Origin: Typha latifolia
Taxonomy: Eukaryota > Streptophyta > Magnoliopsida > Poales > Typhaceae
Reading direction: 5' to 3'
DNA length: 64,000 nucleotides
NCBI GenBank assembly: GCA_019914945.1
Contig: CM034103.1
Span: forward strand, 11,222,001 to 11,286,000
Both the position numbers and the translations under genes were made by a program. This document shows positions 11,166 through 22,812 of the stretch, piece after piece (position 1 is the stretch's first letter; each line of letters begins with the position of its first letter). The notes under the pieces are model-generated. The model had not been told where the DNA came from. It ran no database searches and saw only the letters and a program-made list of their open reading frames with translations.

Positions 11166-14100
11166 TGCTCTGGTTGTGCTTGGGAGAGGCCCATGTCTCC
11201 TATCCAAACCCTCCACATCTCCGAGGAACACCGCCGCCTTTTCCCGCTGTTCCAAAGGTGTCGCCTTTGCTTCCCTCTCGCACCTCGCTGCGTTCCAACC
11301 ATCTCCCTTCCTCTCGCTCCGCGGAGCTCAGCACCGTTCCAAGAGGACCAGGACAAGAACCAACATCTTCCTTCCCCACCTCGTCGCCGCCATGGTTGGT
11401 ATCTAACTTCTACCCCCCCTTGTTCCCTCCTCCTATTTGGAGGATAATGTGGAGAAAAAAAAGACCATTTGGGTAGATTCAAGATTGCACCTTTTCTTAG
11501 ATGTTTTCTACCGACCATATTTGTCTCATCTGGGAATTTAGGGACTCGTTAGTTTCTTCCAGTTCTTCTTTGATATCGTCCAGAATCTCTCTGTTCCCTT
11601 CCCTTTTTACGTCTTTGAGTTATTGGATAATGTAGAGAAGCCCATTTGGGTAGAATCAATATCTCAATTGTGCTTTAGTTTTAACCTTCATCTCGGAATT
11701 CCAGGATGCCTAACAAAGGAATGCCTAGTAAAGGAAGTCCATAACTTTTCTCTTTATTAGAAATTTCAATTGCAAAGTAACAGAGTCTTTTCCGTTACTG
11801 GGCAGGAGGTTGAGAGACTTACATCATGGTGAAACCCGACGGAGTCCAGCGTGGCTTGGTATTGCCTCCTTACACTTGTTTTCATTGGCTTTGGTTCCTT
11901 AAGCAAATGAATAAAGGGTTTGGCAAGTGTAGTTACTTTGATATTTTCTAGTATTTGTAATTTGTTCTGTCTCTGTTTGGCTTGTAGGTTGGAGAGATTA
12001 TTTCCCGCTTCGAGAAGAAGGGTTTTTTGCTGAAGGGTTTGAAGCTTTTCATTGCCCCAAGGAATTGGCTGAGGTTTGTTTATTGAGCTACATCCGGATT
12101 CACAAAGTAAATGCAAAGGAGATAACTTTTCTCCTTTTCAAATGAAACTGCTTTAAAGTGTACAGAAAGATGACATTTCATGTTCAGCCTTAGACTTGGA
12201 TTGTTCTACAAATATGCCATGTGAAGATGGTGTGGTGGTGCTCTATGTTTTCATTTTGATGAAGTAAATTGTTTATGAAAGATATTTCACATACAATTAG
12301 CCATTAAAGACCTGGATAATAATATACACTTGAAGTTGACCGCTAAAATCTGTTTAAGCTGAACAATATGTACATCTGGTCATAAAAATATTCTTGTGTT
12401 TGAAATTTTGTTACTTTTACTGTTTATGGTATAAGTAATACACTATCGCAGTTAATGATCCTACTTTAGGGTTTCTACAGAAATATAATGATAAATGTAA
12501 GGGTCACTCGCACTGTTTTGTGATTTGATGAAAAATGCAAGGTTCGAGCTAAAAATATTGAAAAGACTGTAGAACCACAATGAGATGGAAAATTCCTTAT
12601 TTGCAAATATTCTGCATTAGTGAATGAATTGGGTAATGGGAAAGCTTTTCATATTTTAGTTTTCTGGCAGTAGTACTTTCTTATATAACTTTTTGATGCA
12701 CAGGAGCATTACAAGGATCTCAAGGAAAAATCTTTCTTTCCTAAGCTGATAGATTACATAACTTCTGGTCCAGTTGTTTGCATGGTAAGCATCTTGTATT
12801 ACTGTATCTGTTAGTTAACAGGAAGTTTGTAAAGTGACGTCCACCACTATGCACATTTACTGACTATTAAGTTCAATTTACCTTTTTCATTGTTACGGTG
12901 AATGACTTTTTAACTGTCGCATGCAAGGCATGGGAGGGTGTTGGTGTCGTTGCATCAGCTCGCAAGCTCATAGGAGCTACAAATCCACTTCAAGCTGAGC
13001 CGGGAACTATAAGAGGAGATCTAGCTGTTCAGACAGGAAGGTGAAACTTCTTTCTCCATATAATTGTGTCAACTGCTGTCACAATTTGTTTTTGGGTGCC
13101 GTATGTTACAATAAAAGTAATTGTGCATTGACCTTCTCTGCAGAAATGTTGTTCATGGAAGCGATAGCCCTGAGAATGGTCGGCGCGAAATTGGTAAGTC
13201 ATACAATATTTTAGTACTGGTGTGTGCAAAAACTGCATATACTTTATCATTGCTGCTAACCCAGAAAATACTGTTTTCTCAAATTAACACTGTATTTCCA
13301 AAAAGCTTCTGCAGAAAACACAAAGTTCTTACACTCATAAAATACTTATTAGTGTAATTGTATCAGCAACTTTTAATTACTGTCAAAACCTAGTACTAGT
13401 TGACTAAGCTTGATCTACCTTGATTCTAGTACTTCATCAGTTCAGTATCTACATTTATGGAAGTTTGAGCTGTAATGCAAACTGAAATACTTCTCATTTT
13501 CAAGGTGCCCCTGTCGCTTAACTTCAATTGGAAATAGGTTATTTGGCTTCTAATCTTTTATTGTGAAGAACTATGAAAAGCTCACTTAATTATGGATGTA
13601 TATTAGCATTCTGATAGCCAAGTGCTTCTCCATTATTTTTTGTGGAAGCATGTATGAGATTTAAATGAAGCTTTAATATCTCATCATTTATCTAATCATC
13701 ATTGGGAGAGTTAACTTGTCTTATTTTATCTTAGTGTTAGAAATAAGTTACCACTTCCATGGAATATATTTATATTACAGCTAAAAAAGTTTGGTACTTG
13801 ACATGTTTAGGTTTGGAGTAAATTAAGATATAATTTGTAGGGCCGAGTCAAATTGGCAAGTGGAACTTCATCTCACCTAAGCACAGCCTGGATATTGACA
13901 GGCCTTTTATTTTCGGATTGACCATGTAGAACTACCTGACCCAACCTTGTAAGAATTGGACTTCGGGCCACTTAACTTGGATATAAAATATTGTGATGTT
14001 GCTGGTGCCACTGATAATGCTGCAGAGATTTTGAACATTTTGTTCATTAAGTTTAAAATTTAAAATGTTTATTTTGTTATTTTCCTTAAACAGAACAATA

Positions 14101-14229
14101 TGTGGTCCTCATCCATATCATTTTTAACGATGTTTGACATCAACATGCTTGTTTTCAACAGCTCTGTGGTTCAAAGAAGGCGAAATATGTGAATGGGTAT
14201 CTGCTCAAGCACCTTGGCTTAGAGAATAA
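11161..14229 (+). CDS. NDPK2: Nucleoside diphosphate kinase 2, plastid type (two frameshifts)
   Basis: Exons: 11161-11394, 11806-11858, 11988-12073, 12704-12784, 12928-13040, 13144-13193, 14162-14229; all introns GT-AG. NDP kinases transfer the gamma phosphate from ATP to other nucleoside diphosphates through a phosphohistidine. Exon 1 encodes a serine/arginine-rich leader of about 78 residues, a likely plastid transit peptide. The conserved core follows: [45 protein letters not shown] and the active-site motif [12 protein letters not shown], ending WLRE. Exon 2 is 53 bases and exon 3 is 86; both are one base short of a whole-codon length (54 and 87), and protein similarity changes frame inside each, near 11816 and near 12050. 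Allowing for both missing bases the protein would be about 228 residues. Exons 4-7 are clean. Either two assembly errors or a recently damaged gene. Confidence 0.85.
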
Positions 14230-15670
14230 TGAATGGTTGTTTCAAGCAGCCATTTGTAAGGCTCGGTTGAGTTCTTTTAGCGCTATTTCTTGTGAAGTTC
14301 TCTTATTTTTGCTTCATGTGTTTCGACACTGCATGATTCTTGAAGGGCTGGAACAGGCCCATGGAGCACAGAAGGGATACTGTAACTCTTTTTCTTTTTT
14401 TCCCTTTATCTCCCCAAGTGGGTTAATAACAATTGAGGTAATTGAATCTTATGATTTTTCCGGCGGTGTTTGAGGGCATTGCAAAATTTGCAACATGTTT
14501 GGATTTTTTTTTCCTTGAACTCTAGGATCTTCATGTTACTCATGTCTTGCTGTCTAATTCCACCTTTTCTTCAGTACACAGTTACTTGTGTTCTCCCTAA
14601 TTACTTTGTGCACGGTGTTTACATCTAAATTTCAGCTTTACTGTAGAAAAAGGAGTAAATGTTGCGCTTCAGTTAAACAAGCAATCTTGAGACCTTCAGC
14701 TTCTTTCTTCCTTTCTTTGTGGAACCTTGACTGGAAGTAGCAGCAAAATATTGATGTTTGCAACAACTGAAATATTCAAAATTCAACTCAGCCAATGTTA
14801 AATTTATTCATTATATTTTGGTTGTTCTTTGAGAAGATCTGAATCACTAGATGGTTGTATATGATCTTGATGATTTACTCATGGTGTAGATCGATATTAA
14901 TGCGATGTATATAACTGTACAGTAAACGTTACATTATTCTTGGGAATTTTTCTTTGGACTGGTAATATTCAACGCTAAGCAATTTGTTTAGGCACATACC
15001 TTTATTCCATACTTCTTTCTAATAAAGTTCTATAGAGGGAATTATTTCCTTGCCAAAAGCATCACTTCGGCTTCCTTTATGCCTCCACTTTTATTCCTAT
15101 TCCCCATCCCATTCACATCCACACACCACATCATAGTATCATAATTTATAAACAAAGCTAAAAACTTTTCTCCTTGTGATTTTTTATGAGCAGCTCGGTT
15201 TAAAGTAAATTTTGATAGCATTTAATTTAGAGTAATTATTTAGTGACATATATGACTTAAAATTTAGATTATACAGTTTATTATATTAGTTAAAGTTTTA
15301 TGAGGTCTAAGTGTCTTTGTATGTTTGACTTTTTATTCCGTCTATATATACCATTTGAGCTCATAAATAATTAAAAATTAAAAAAAAAATCATCCAATTG
15401 CAGGAGATTTGACTTTATCGTGATCAGTTTATATGAGACCGTTCAATCTAATTAAGTTGACCTCCTTATTCGGGCTTTTGAATTTGTTTTGAAAAAAAGG
15501 GTTATATTCAGAAAACTAATCCTTCTTTTTAACAGGATTGCCATACTTAATATATGTACTACAAGATTTGGCCATATAAAGAGACGTCAGCTGTCAGATC
15601 TACAAGAATTCGAGTCTTATTTGGTCTGCCTATAAGACACCCGGCGGAACATCGCACCGTCATCTTCGCG
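14230..15670. other. NDPK2-TCTP intergenic region
   Basis: Kinase 3' flank and TCTP promoter. AT-rich, no additional gene seen. The open frame 14189-14473 only overlaps the last kinase exon in another frame. Confidence 0.5.
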
Positions 15671-15676
15671 TATAAA
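15671..15676 (+). promoter_or_regulatory. TATA box of TCTP
   Basis: TATAAA 95 bases before the ATG. A start site about 30 bases downstream falls at the beginning of the CT tract (15704-15727), so the mRNA would start with a pyrimidine run. A tagggttt telo-box-like motif lies between the tract and the ATG. Confidence 0.6.
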
Positions 15677-15703
15677 GTGACTCCTTAGTCTATTACCCCC
15701 CTA

Positions 15704-15727
15704 CTCTCTCTCTCTCTCTCTCTCTCT
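15704..15727 (+). repeat. CT tract at the predicted TCTP mRNA 5' end
   Basis: Twelve CT units in the predicted leader, positioned where transcription should begin given the TATA box at 15671. Resembles a terminal oligopyrimidine tract. Confidence 0.85.
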
Positions 15728-15765
15728 GGAACTTTCTGGGCTAGGGTTTCCTTCGACGAGTCTTC

Positions 15766-15811
15766 ATGATTGTCTACCAGGATGTTCTCACTGGTATGGT
15801 GCAGATATTTG

Positions 15812-15851
<40 letters not shown>

Positions 15852-17539
15852 TATATATATATATATATATATTTCTGTTTAGTTGAATCTTGTTTTCCCT
15901 TTGATATTTGGTGTTCCAATGAATCCAATCATTAACATTCCGTATTTTTTTGGGTACAATTCGGTGGTTTTTGGTTGAGTAATTTTATATCTAGAGAAAA
16001 GTTCTCATCTTGGATGACTTAGAGATAGAATTAGTGGTCCTTCTATTTGTTTTTCTGTGATTCTCTAGTGCTGCTGGTTTGAATAGTTTGTGATAGAGAT
16101 TTTTTTTTCTATCTGTGACGTAATTGGGAGTGCTTACCCTTCATTGATCCTCGTCTCTTTCAATGAGTAGTTGGATATGTTTGTGTTCAAGTAAGGCATT
16201 GACAAAATTATTACTAGATATTCATGGAACGTGTTTGTTACCCTCTATTTGAAGACTCAGTAGCATAATTAAATCTCGTCTCGTCTGTTTTCTTGAGTGT
16301 AAGCTACTAAATTCATATAATAATAATAGTCTGACCTTTTCTTTTTGTTCATATGTTATTCAAACACAATTCTACAACAAAGAATGGCCTCTTTACATTA
16401 GGAGGTTTCTAATAGTGCTTGGTCTATGGCATGCAAGAACTCTCGAGTTGTACTTGCTATTTGTATTCTTGATTATGAACTACATAACATCATTTTATAT
16501 TGATCTCTATTAAAAAAAAATTAGGGATAATTCCATGTTTCTTTCATTTGATAGGTGATGAGCTTTTGTCGGACTCGTTTCCATACAAGGAACTTGAAAA
16601 TGGGATGTTATGGGAAGTTGAGGGCAAGGTTGGTACCTCTGTAATGATGTATTGCATTTTTTTTTAATCTTTGTTGCATTTGATATCGATGGTAATTTTT
16701 AACCAAATTGAAAGAATGTTCCATGTCATGCCCCTTTAATTTGGTACTTGATAACTCTGAATTGAATATGGTTTTTGGAAGTCAGATAGCTAATATCACT
16801 AATCTGATGTGCAGTGGGTAGTTCAAGGAGCTGTTGAGGTAGACATTGGTGCAAACCCTTCTGCAGAAGGTGCTGAAGAGGATGAGGGTGTCAATGATCA
16901 GGCACAAAAAGTAGTCGATATCATTGACACCTTCAGGCTTCAGGTTATTGTTTTTCTTTTGACCTGAAACGATTTCTTTTCTATTTAATCTGGATCATAG
17001 GTACAATTTTTATATGTAATATGGGTCATGTTAAGCTTTCATACTTTTCTTTCTAATAGGTATACACTTATTTTTCTCTCACAGGAACAACCTGCCTTTG
17101 ACAAGAAGCAGTTTGTAACCTTCATGAAGCGATACATAAAGAACTTGACTCCCAAACTTGACGAGGAGCAGCAGAATGCTTTCAAAAAGCATATTGAGGC
17201 AGCTACAAAGTTCTTGCTTTCAAAACTCAGTGATCTACAATTGTAAGTTCTGTTTATTTCCTCATGCAAAGGTTTCTCTGGATGCCATATTTTGGATGCT
17301 TTTGATGATCTTGATGATTGTAGTGCTCATGAAAATAAAAAATTTAGAAAAGAATCACTATTTCGACATGCAATACATCTGACTGGCTACTCTGCTACCT
17401 ACTCGAATTCTTTTGTTGCAGTTTTGTGGGTGAGAGCATGCATGACGATGGAAGCTTAGTATTTGCATACTACAAGGAGGGAGCTACAGACCCCACATTT
17501 GTGTACTTTGCTTATGGATTGAAAGAGGTCAAGTGCTAA
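15766..17539 (+). CDS. TCTP: Translationally controlled tumor protein
   Basis: Exons 15766-15793, 16555-16628, 16815-16943, 17085-17242 and 17422-17539, all GT-AG and in phase, encode 168 residues, the standard plant TCTP length. The protein starts [16 protein letters not shown], carries the family signature region around [15 protein letters not shown], then the helical hairpin ([18 protein letters not shown]), and ends with [14 protein letters not shown] and [12 protein letters not shown] is a cytosolic protein with a beta-tent core linked to growth, cell-cycle progression and TOR-related control in plants and animals; its biochemical role is still debated. The gene is intact. A TATA box, CT tract and telo-box-like motif precede it, as expected for a highly expressed translation-linked gene. 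NDPK2 lies 1.5 kb upstream on the same strand. Confidence 0.95.
15815..15873. repeat. (TA)n microsatellite in TCTP intron 1
   Basis: Two TA runs (15815-15849 and 15852-15871) separated by a short interruption, 22 bases after the exon 1 donor. Confidence 0.9.
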
Positions 17540-19454
17540 GGGGAATGCTTCTACTCCCTAAGTGGATGTTGTAGCTCTAATATATATAAAATACTTCGAC
17601 TCTACCCCCAACCCAGCAAAGAGAACTTATGATGTATGTTACTTTGCTTTTTTATTTCCTTTTCTCAGTGTTTTGACCAAGTTAAAAATAAGTACTGGTT
17701 GAGTTTGGTTGAGTGTTCCGGTGGAGACCCATAATACTTATATTTTCTTGCATGCAATCTTAGAATGCTAGATTTGCAACTTAGAATCACAGACAACATA
17801 TGCTGAAACAGTTGTTATATATTACTCGTTCCTAGAGAAGCAAATCGAACAGCTGTATTCTGAATTTTTTTTTTAATACTTGGGTTGAACCAGTAAATTT
17901 GAAACAAAATGCAGCATGACCATGTTGCACTATATATATCAGAAGACCTCATGGTGCACTCTTCAGCCTTCACCAACTGGCACAAAAAATGGGCATTTGA
18001 TCAAGTTTGATGGTGCGTCAAATTCCTCTGCTATTCCTAGTTCCAGTAAAAGAGTATTGCACTTTTCATTGGCAATAAAATGAGGAAAGGAAAGGGAAGG
18101 AAAAAAACTGACCAGCATCTACCACCAAAGTGATCAGAGTATTGCAATGAGCTAAGAAGTTTTCTTCGACAATCATCTCAATTAAATCATCGTTTTGCCA
18201 ACATACTGAGGGAATTGTTTCATCCATTAGCAAAGTTCAGCTACACTTCAATATAACATGACCTAAATGAAGAATCTGGTATGTCCCATGCTCAATTCCT
18301 GAATTGTTAAGAAACCCAACACTACAGGAAGATAAGACAACAAAACCAAAATCATTCTTTTGTTTTCCTAATTGCAGTTATGTATGTGGTTTTACACATA
18401 CATTACTTCTTCTATATACTTAAGGATAGATGGCAACATCAAGTACTGAGATTCATCATCTACTGGGCAAAGATTAAAGACACCCAAGAAAAGCTATTAA
18501 TTTAACATCTTGCCCATGTCAGACCACTCGTTAGTGAGAGCCTTGTGCACAAGGACACCCTTGTTCCAGCTTAATCCTAGTACACATGAAATAAAAGTTT
18601 GTAACCAAGACTGGGTCTCTTTCACAAAACCTTGTCAACTACAAGAAATCAATCTTCAAGGAAAATTTAATAGTTAATGCAGAGTCAGTTGTGCATAACC
18701 TGACAAATCTTGAAAGTAATAAGTTCCTCCCATAGTATTAATATGCACAAATATATGAAGATACTAGCTTTGAAAGATCCAAGAATATTGCCTAAACAGC
18801 AGGAAAATATCTGGTCAGCAGGAAACCAATCTCACTTTTTATCGTCAGAGATGCGAGCTTCCACTATAGGCTTCTCATCATGTGCTTAGCAAGAACTTCC
18901 ACAGCAGAAATTTTCGCAGAAGCACCAGTTGAAGATAAGAAACGTAAAGGAGCACATCAATGTCTGATTTGGCTAATTTGCATCATTCCAGAAGATGGGA
19001 AAATGATTGAAAAGTAATTGCATTTTAATTTGAATATAAGTAACATATGGTAGCGTGCTTGGGTGTGCGTGTGTGCATGCATGTGTGACATGCACGGATG
19101 CATGAACCATTATGTTGAAATTCTGAGAAGAGTTTTAATGCTTCTCTAGCCATTAGCTGCTTATTGATATCGAGAAAAAACGCATCCCAAGGATCACTAG
19201 GAACAACCAATGGCTATAAAAGTTTTACAATATTTCCTAAATTTAATCTAAAGTTTACAGTACATGATTATCAACAAAGGCTTAAAACCCCAAGGGAAGA
19301 GAACTAAGACATCTTCTTATGATCTGAAATAAAATGCCGACCAACATATGATAGCTAAAATAGGATGAAAATTATCGGTGTGAAGCAGATTTTTTTTTCA
19401 TGCTCATGCCTCATAGTGATGTTTGTGCAGACCAAAAGGCCGGTCCAGAGTAAT
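17540..19454. other. Intergenic region downstream of TCTP
   Basis: TCTP 3' flank, then sequence with no recognised gene. One short minus-strand segment (18497-18576) looks exon-like; see the findings. The rest shows no coding similarity or clear transposon ends. Confidence 0.5.
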
Positions 19455-19776
19455 TTCTAGAAACACCACATAAACCACCTTCACATCCTCATTTCGATCA
19501 GCTATATTCAACCTTTGGCGAATATCTTAGTTTCTAGCTGCCCAACACTCTGATCCATAAGAATTGCCGAACTTAGAGTCATTCTATAAAACTCTCCTTT
19601 CAACTTGAGGAGTACGACAATCACACAACACAATAGAAGCACTTCTCCACTTTAACCATCCTGATTAATTCTATTATAAGAATAAAAAGAAAGCCCAAAC
19701 CACAGCTAGTGAATATAAAAGTCAAGTGGGACGCTCCAGATTCCAACAGAAAATATTATACAGGAGGACTTACTCC
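19455..19776 (-). mobile_element. RTE-type LINE fragment (5'-truncated relic)
   Basis: Reads on the minus strand as the C-terminal part of an RTE-clade reverse transcriptase: LKWRSASIVLCD, then YGSECWAARN and a degenerate tail, interrupted by stops. It aligns with 25680-26017. About 90 bases that are not RTE coding (from the gagtaagtcc motif to the start of RTE similarity) are shared too, so the two copies are related as a unit rather than merely the same family. Confidence 0.75.
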
Positions 19777-20613
19777 GAGCCAAACAGAGGTAGAACAAAT
19801 TAAAATACTAGAAAATATCAAAGAAGAAAAAACACTTACCAAACCCCCTGGCTGTTCATTTGCCCAAGGAACCAAAACCAATGAAAACACTTACCAGGCC
19901 ACGCTACAGTTCACCATGGTGTAAGTCTCCTCAACATCCTCTTGCCCAGTAATGGAAAAGACTTTGGTATTTGTAATTGATATCTCGAAAGAAAAGAAAA
20001 AAGTTACAAACTTTCTTTACTAGACATTCCATGGATAAAAGAAACTAACGAATCCCAAAACACCAAGATGAGGGTTAGAACCAAAGGAGAATTGAGATAT
20101 TGATTCTACCGAAATGGGCTTCTCCACATTATCCAATAACTCAAAGGTGTAAACAAGGAAGAGACTTACAGAGACTGCCAATGGAACCAACGAGGTGTGG
20201 AAGGACGCGAACGAGCCCCTAGAATCCCACATGAGACATATAATTGATGAAAAACATCAACGAAAAAGTTGAGATTTTGATTCTACACTGATGGGTTTTC
20301 CTTCACCAAATCGAAGTTGCAACAAAAGGAAGAAATAAATTAAGAACATCAACAAAAAGGCACGATTTTGAAACTATCCTCCACATTCTCCTCCAAATCG
20401 GTGCAAAGATGGAAATCAAAGAGACCAGCCATGGCGGCGACAAGGTGGGAAAGAAAGATGTCGGTTCTCGCCCTCGTCCCCAACCTCTAAGCACGGCGCG
20501 GAGCTCCGCAGAGGGAGAAGAAGGGAGATGGTTGGAACCAAGCGAGGTGGGAGTTGGAAGGAAAGGCGACGCCTTTGGAACTGCGGGAAGAGGCGGCGGT
20601 ATCTTCGATATGG
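19776..20613 (-). pseudogene. Inverted partial copy of NDPK2 5' region
   Basis: The reverse strand aligns with about 11213-11985 of the kinase gene: most of exon 1 (SSKGVAF, FQPSPF), intron 1, exon 2 and intron 2. It lacks the start codon and the first 17 or so codons, has a TAG in exon 1, a deletion in exon 2, and ends exactly at the intron 2/exon 3 border, where the LINE fragment is joined. Because introns are kept it is a DNA-level copy, not a processed one. Its exon 2 keeps GAGGAGACTTAC where the main gene has GAGAGACTTAC. Confidence 0.85.
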
Positions 20614-20753
20614 AAGGATTTATAGCAGGGTTCGTGTCACGGCCTCTTCAAAATTCGGCTAAACCTAAACTTTGTGCTCAACTAAGTTTAAAACCTAAAC
20701 TTGTTGTTGTGACTAATTAAACAAGAGACACATAATTTAGAGAGACACCTCAA

Positions 20754-21965
20754 AAATAAGAGTATGAGGTGCACAGGACAGTAAAGCTAAGATTTGAGAG
20801 ACTTGAGTGGTTTTTTTTCAGACTTTCTTGCCAGCTTTGTTGGTTAAGAGACTCAAATTTATAAGCTGAGTTGGCTAAGGACTATTGTTGGACTGTGAGT
20901 GGACAGAGCCAAGTTATTGTAGCTATTATCAATTTTATGAGAGTTAAATTAGTCACTTGGTGCCTTAGAGATATACGTGTTGCTGGAGTAAATCAATATG
21001 ACAGTGGAAGGAGAGTGTGCGTAGAATTTTTTAACAGTAGATAGCCTTATTTTGAGTCTTTAACCGCTTATTTCTATACGTATATTTTTATCCCCTTAGC
21101 CTCTATATAAAATGTTAACTCCATCGACTTATAATTTATCTAATTTTAGTGTATTAAATTGTTCAATAGAAGAAAAAATATCTTACAATTCTTTCGGTCC
21201 TTTTTCTCTCTATTTTTGTCTTTACACTCAAATCAATTTAAGGTTGACTCTACGTTACGAAAAAGGTAGAGTGTCACATGAACATGTGAGCCTAGCAAAA
21301 AAAATAAAATAAGATCGTAATAAGAGTCTATCCTCTCCCAATGTCCCCGTAAGTTATAAATATTAATTATCCATTGCATATTCTAGAATAATATATTTGT
21401 AACTAAGAGTATGAGTTGCTTTAGAGCACAACTGAACAATAGAAACTACGATTTGAGAGAAAAGTAGAGTAGTTTTTTTTCAAACATTCTTAAAAACCTA
21501 TTCTGTGGGACATCTTATCTTGCACCTAGAATAACTTGCGAGCATTGTCTATTAAGAGATAGATACTTAAATTTATGAGTTGAGTTGGTTGAGAACTATT
21601 GTTGTACTGTGAGTGGATAGAGTCAAGTTGCAATAGCCATTATTAATTTTTTGAGAGCCAAATTGATCACTCGGTGTCTCAGGGATAACCTCATCTACCT
21701 ATAATTAATTTAATTTTAGTGTATTAAGTTGTTGTAACAAAAAAAAAAAAATCTTACAATTCTTCTTACCCTTTTTTTCTTCTATTTTTGCCTTTACACT
21801 TGAACTGTTTTAAAGTTGACTCTACATTACAAAAGAGATAGAGTGCCACACGAATTTGTGAGCCTAGTAGCGAATGGATAAGCTAGTGACAAGAGTCTTT
21901 ATCCTCTCCTAATGTCTCTTTAAGTTATAAATATTAATTATCCATTGGATATTCTAAAATGACAT
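20754..21965. repeat. Two tandem direct repeats
   Basis: Unit 1 (about 20754-21395) and unit 2 (about 21402-21965) are diverged copies in the same orientation. Shared landmarks include the phrase around gactgtgagtgga, tttacactcaaa/tttacacttgaa, gtgagcctag, and a common end ttataaatattaattatcca. They could be the two LTRs of a collapsed element or a tandem duplication. No coding frame is found. Confidence 0.65.
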
Positions 21966-22714
21966 AAATGTATTTTAACCGGTGTACATATTAACTTTCA
22001 CCCCAAGATTTTATTTGTTCTTGCTAACTCTTTATATACTTTTGAGTTTTGACTAATGAAAAAATGACTCATGTTTGTGGTAAATAAATATCCGGCGCAT
22101 TGATAAAATTATTTTAGATGGAAAACCTAATAATTGCAACACGGTCAAAAAGTGCAAAAATACATAGTAATACAAAATAGACAAAAATATTGGAGGTAAA
22201 AGAGGCACGAAAGGGAGAATAAGAGAACTTATAATTTTTTTTAAAATTTTGAATCATTCGTAAACCTAAAGGCTAGATATTAGCTGGACAAAGAAAGCTA
22301 ATCCTCCTCGAATATAAAAGCATTTTGGGTAACAATATAGTAAACTGTCTAGTCTAAGTTTCAATTTATGTGCATCGTCGAATAATTGCTATGAGCTAAA
22401 CACCGCCGAAACTTGCTCCACCGTCGAGCTATCAACAAAGTCAACATGTTAAACTAAGTCACCAAGCTACTAAACCACCAAATAATTTTGTCTATAATAA
22501 TTATTTAAGATTAGAGTCTATCCAATTACCTCCGGCAAAAAAAGATGCCTATCAATCGGTACAACTTCGAGTGTGGGATGATCAACTAGCAGATTGTATC
22601 AAGTTAGACCGTATCTTGAGTTGAGCCTAGTCGAGTCCTTGCTCGTTCCCCACTCCCCTTTCAAAATAAAGTCGAGAGGCAACATGGCAGGCCTATTATG
22701 GCTCTGTTTGACGC

Positions 22715-22812
22715 TAGTCGTATTGGAACAAAATTTATTTTATTTTATTTTATTTTATTTTATTTGACAATAGTTGTTTATCTTTTTTTTCTTCTTTAGT
22801 CGTATTGGAACA
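22715..22812. repeat. 16-bp direct repeats flanking a TTTTA-rich insert
   Basis: TAGTCGTATTGGAACA occurs at 22715-22730 and again at 22797-22812 with a T-rich insert of 66 bases between. It looks like a target duplication around a small retroposed tail, or replication slippage. Confidence 0.6.

Noticed and set aside
11102..11518. Antisense frame over NDPK2 exon 1
   Set aside because: Overlaps the transit-peptide exon on the opposite strand and is driven by the GA tract and GC-rich codons.
20303..20720. Open frames in the inverted NDPK2 copy
   Set aside because: They translate pieces of exon 1 and intron 1 in mixed frames; the copy lacks a start and has a stop in the true frame.
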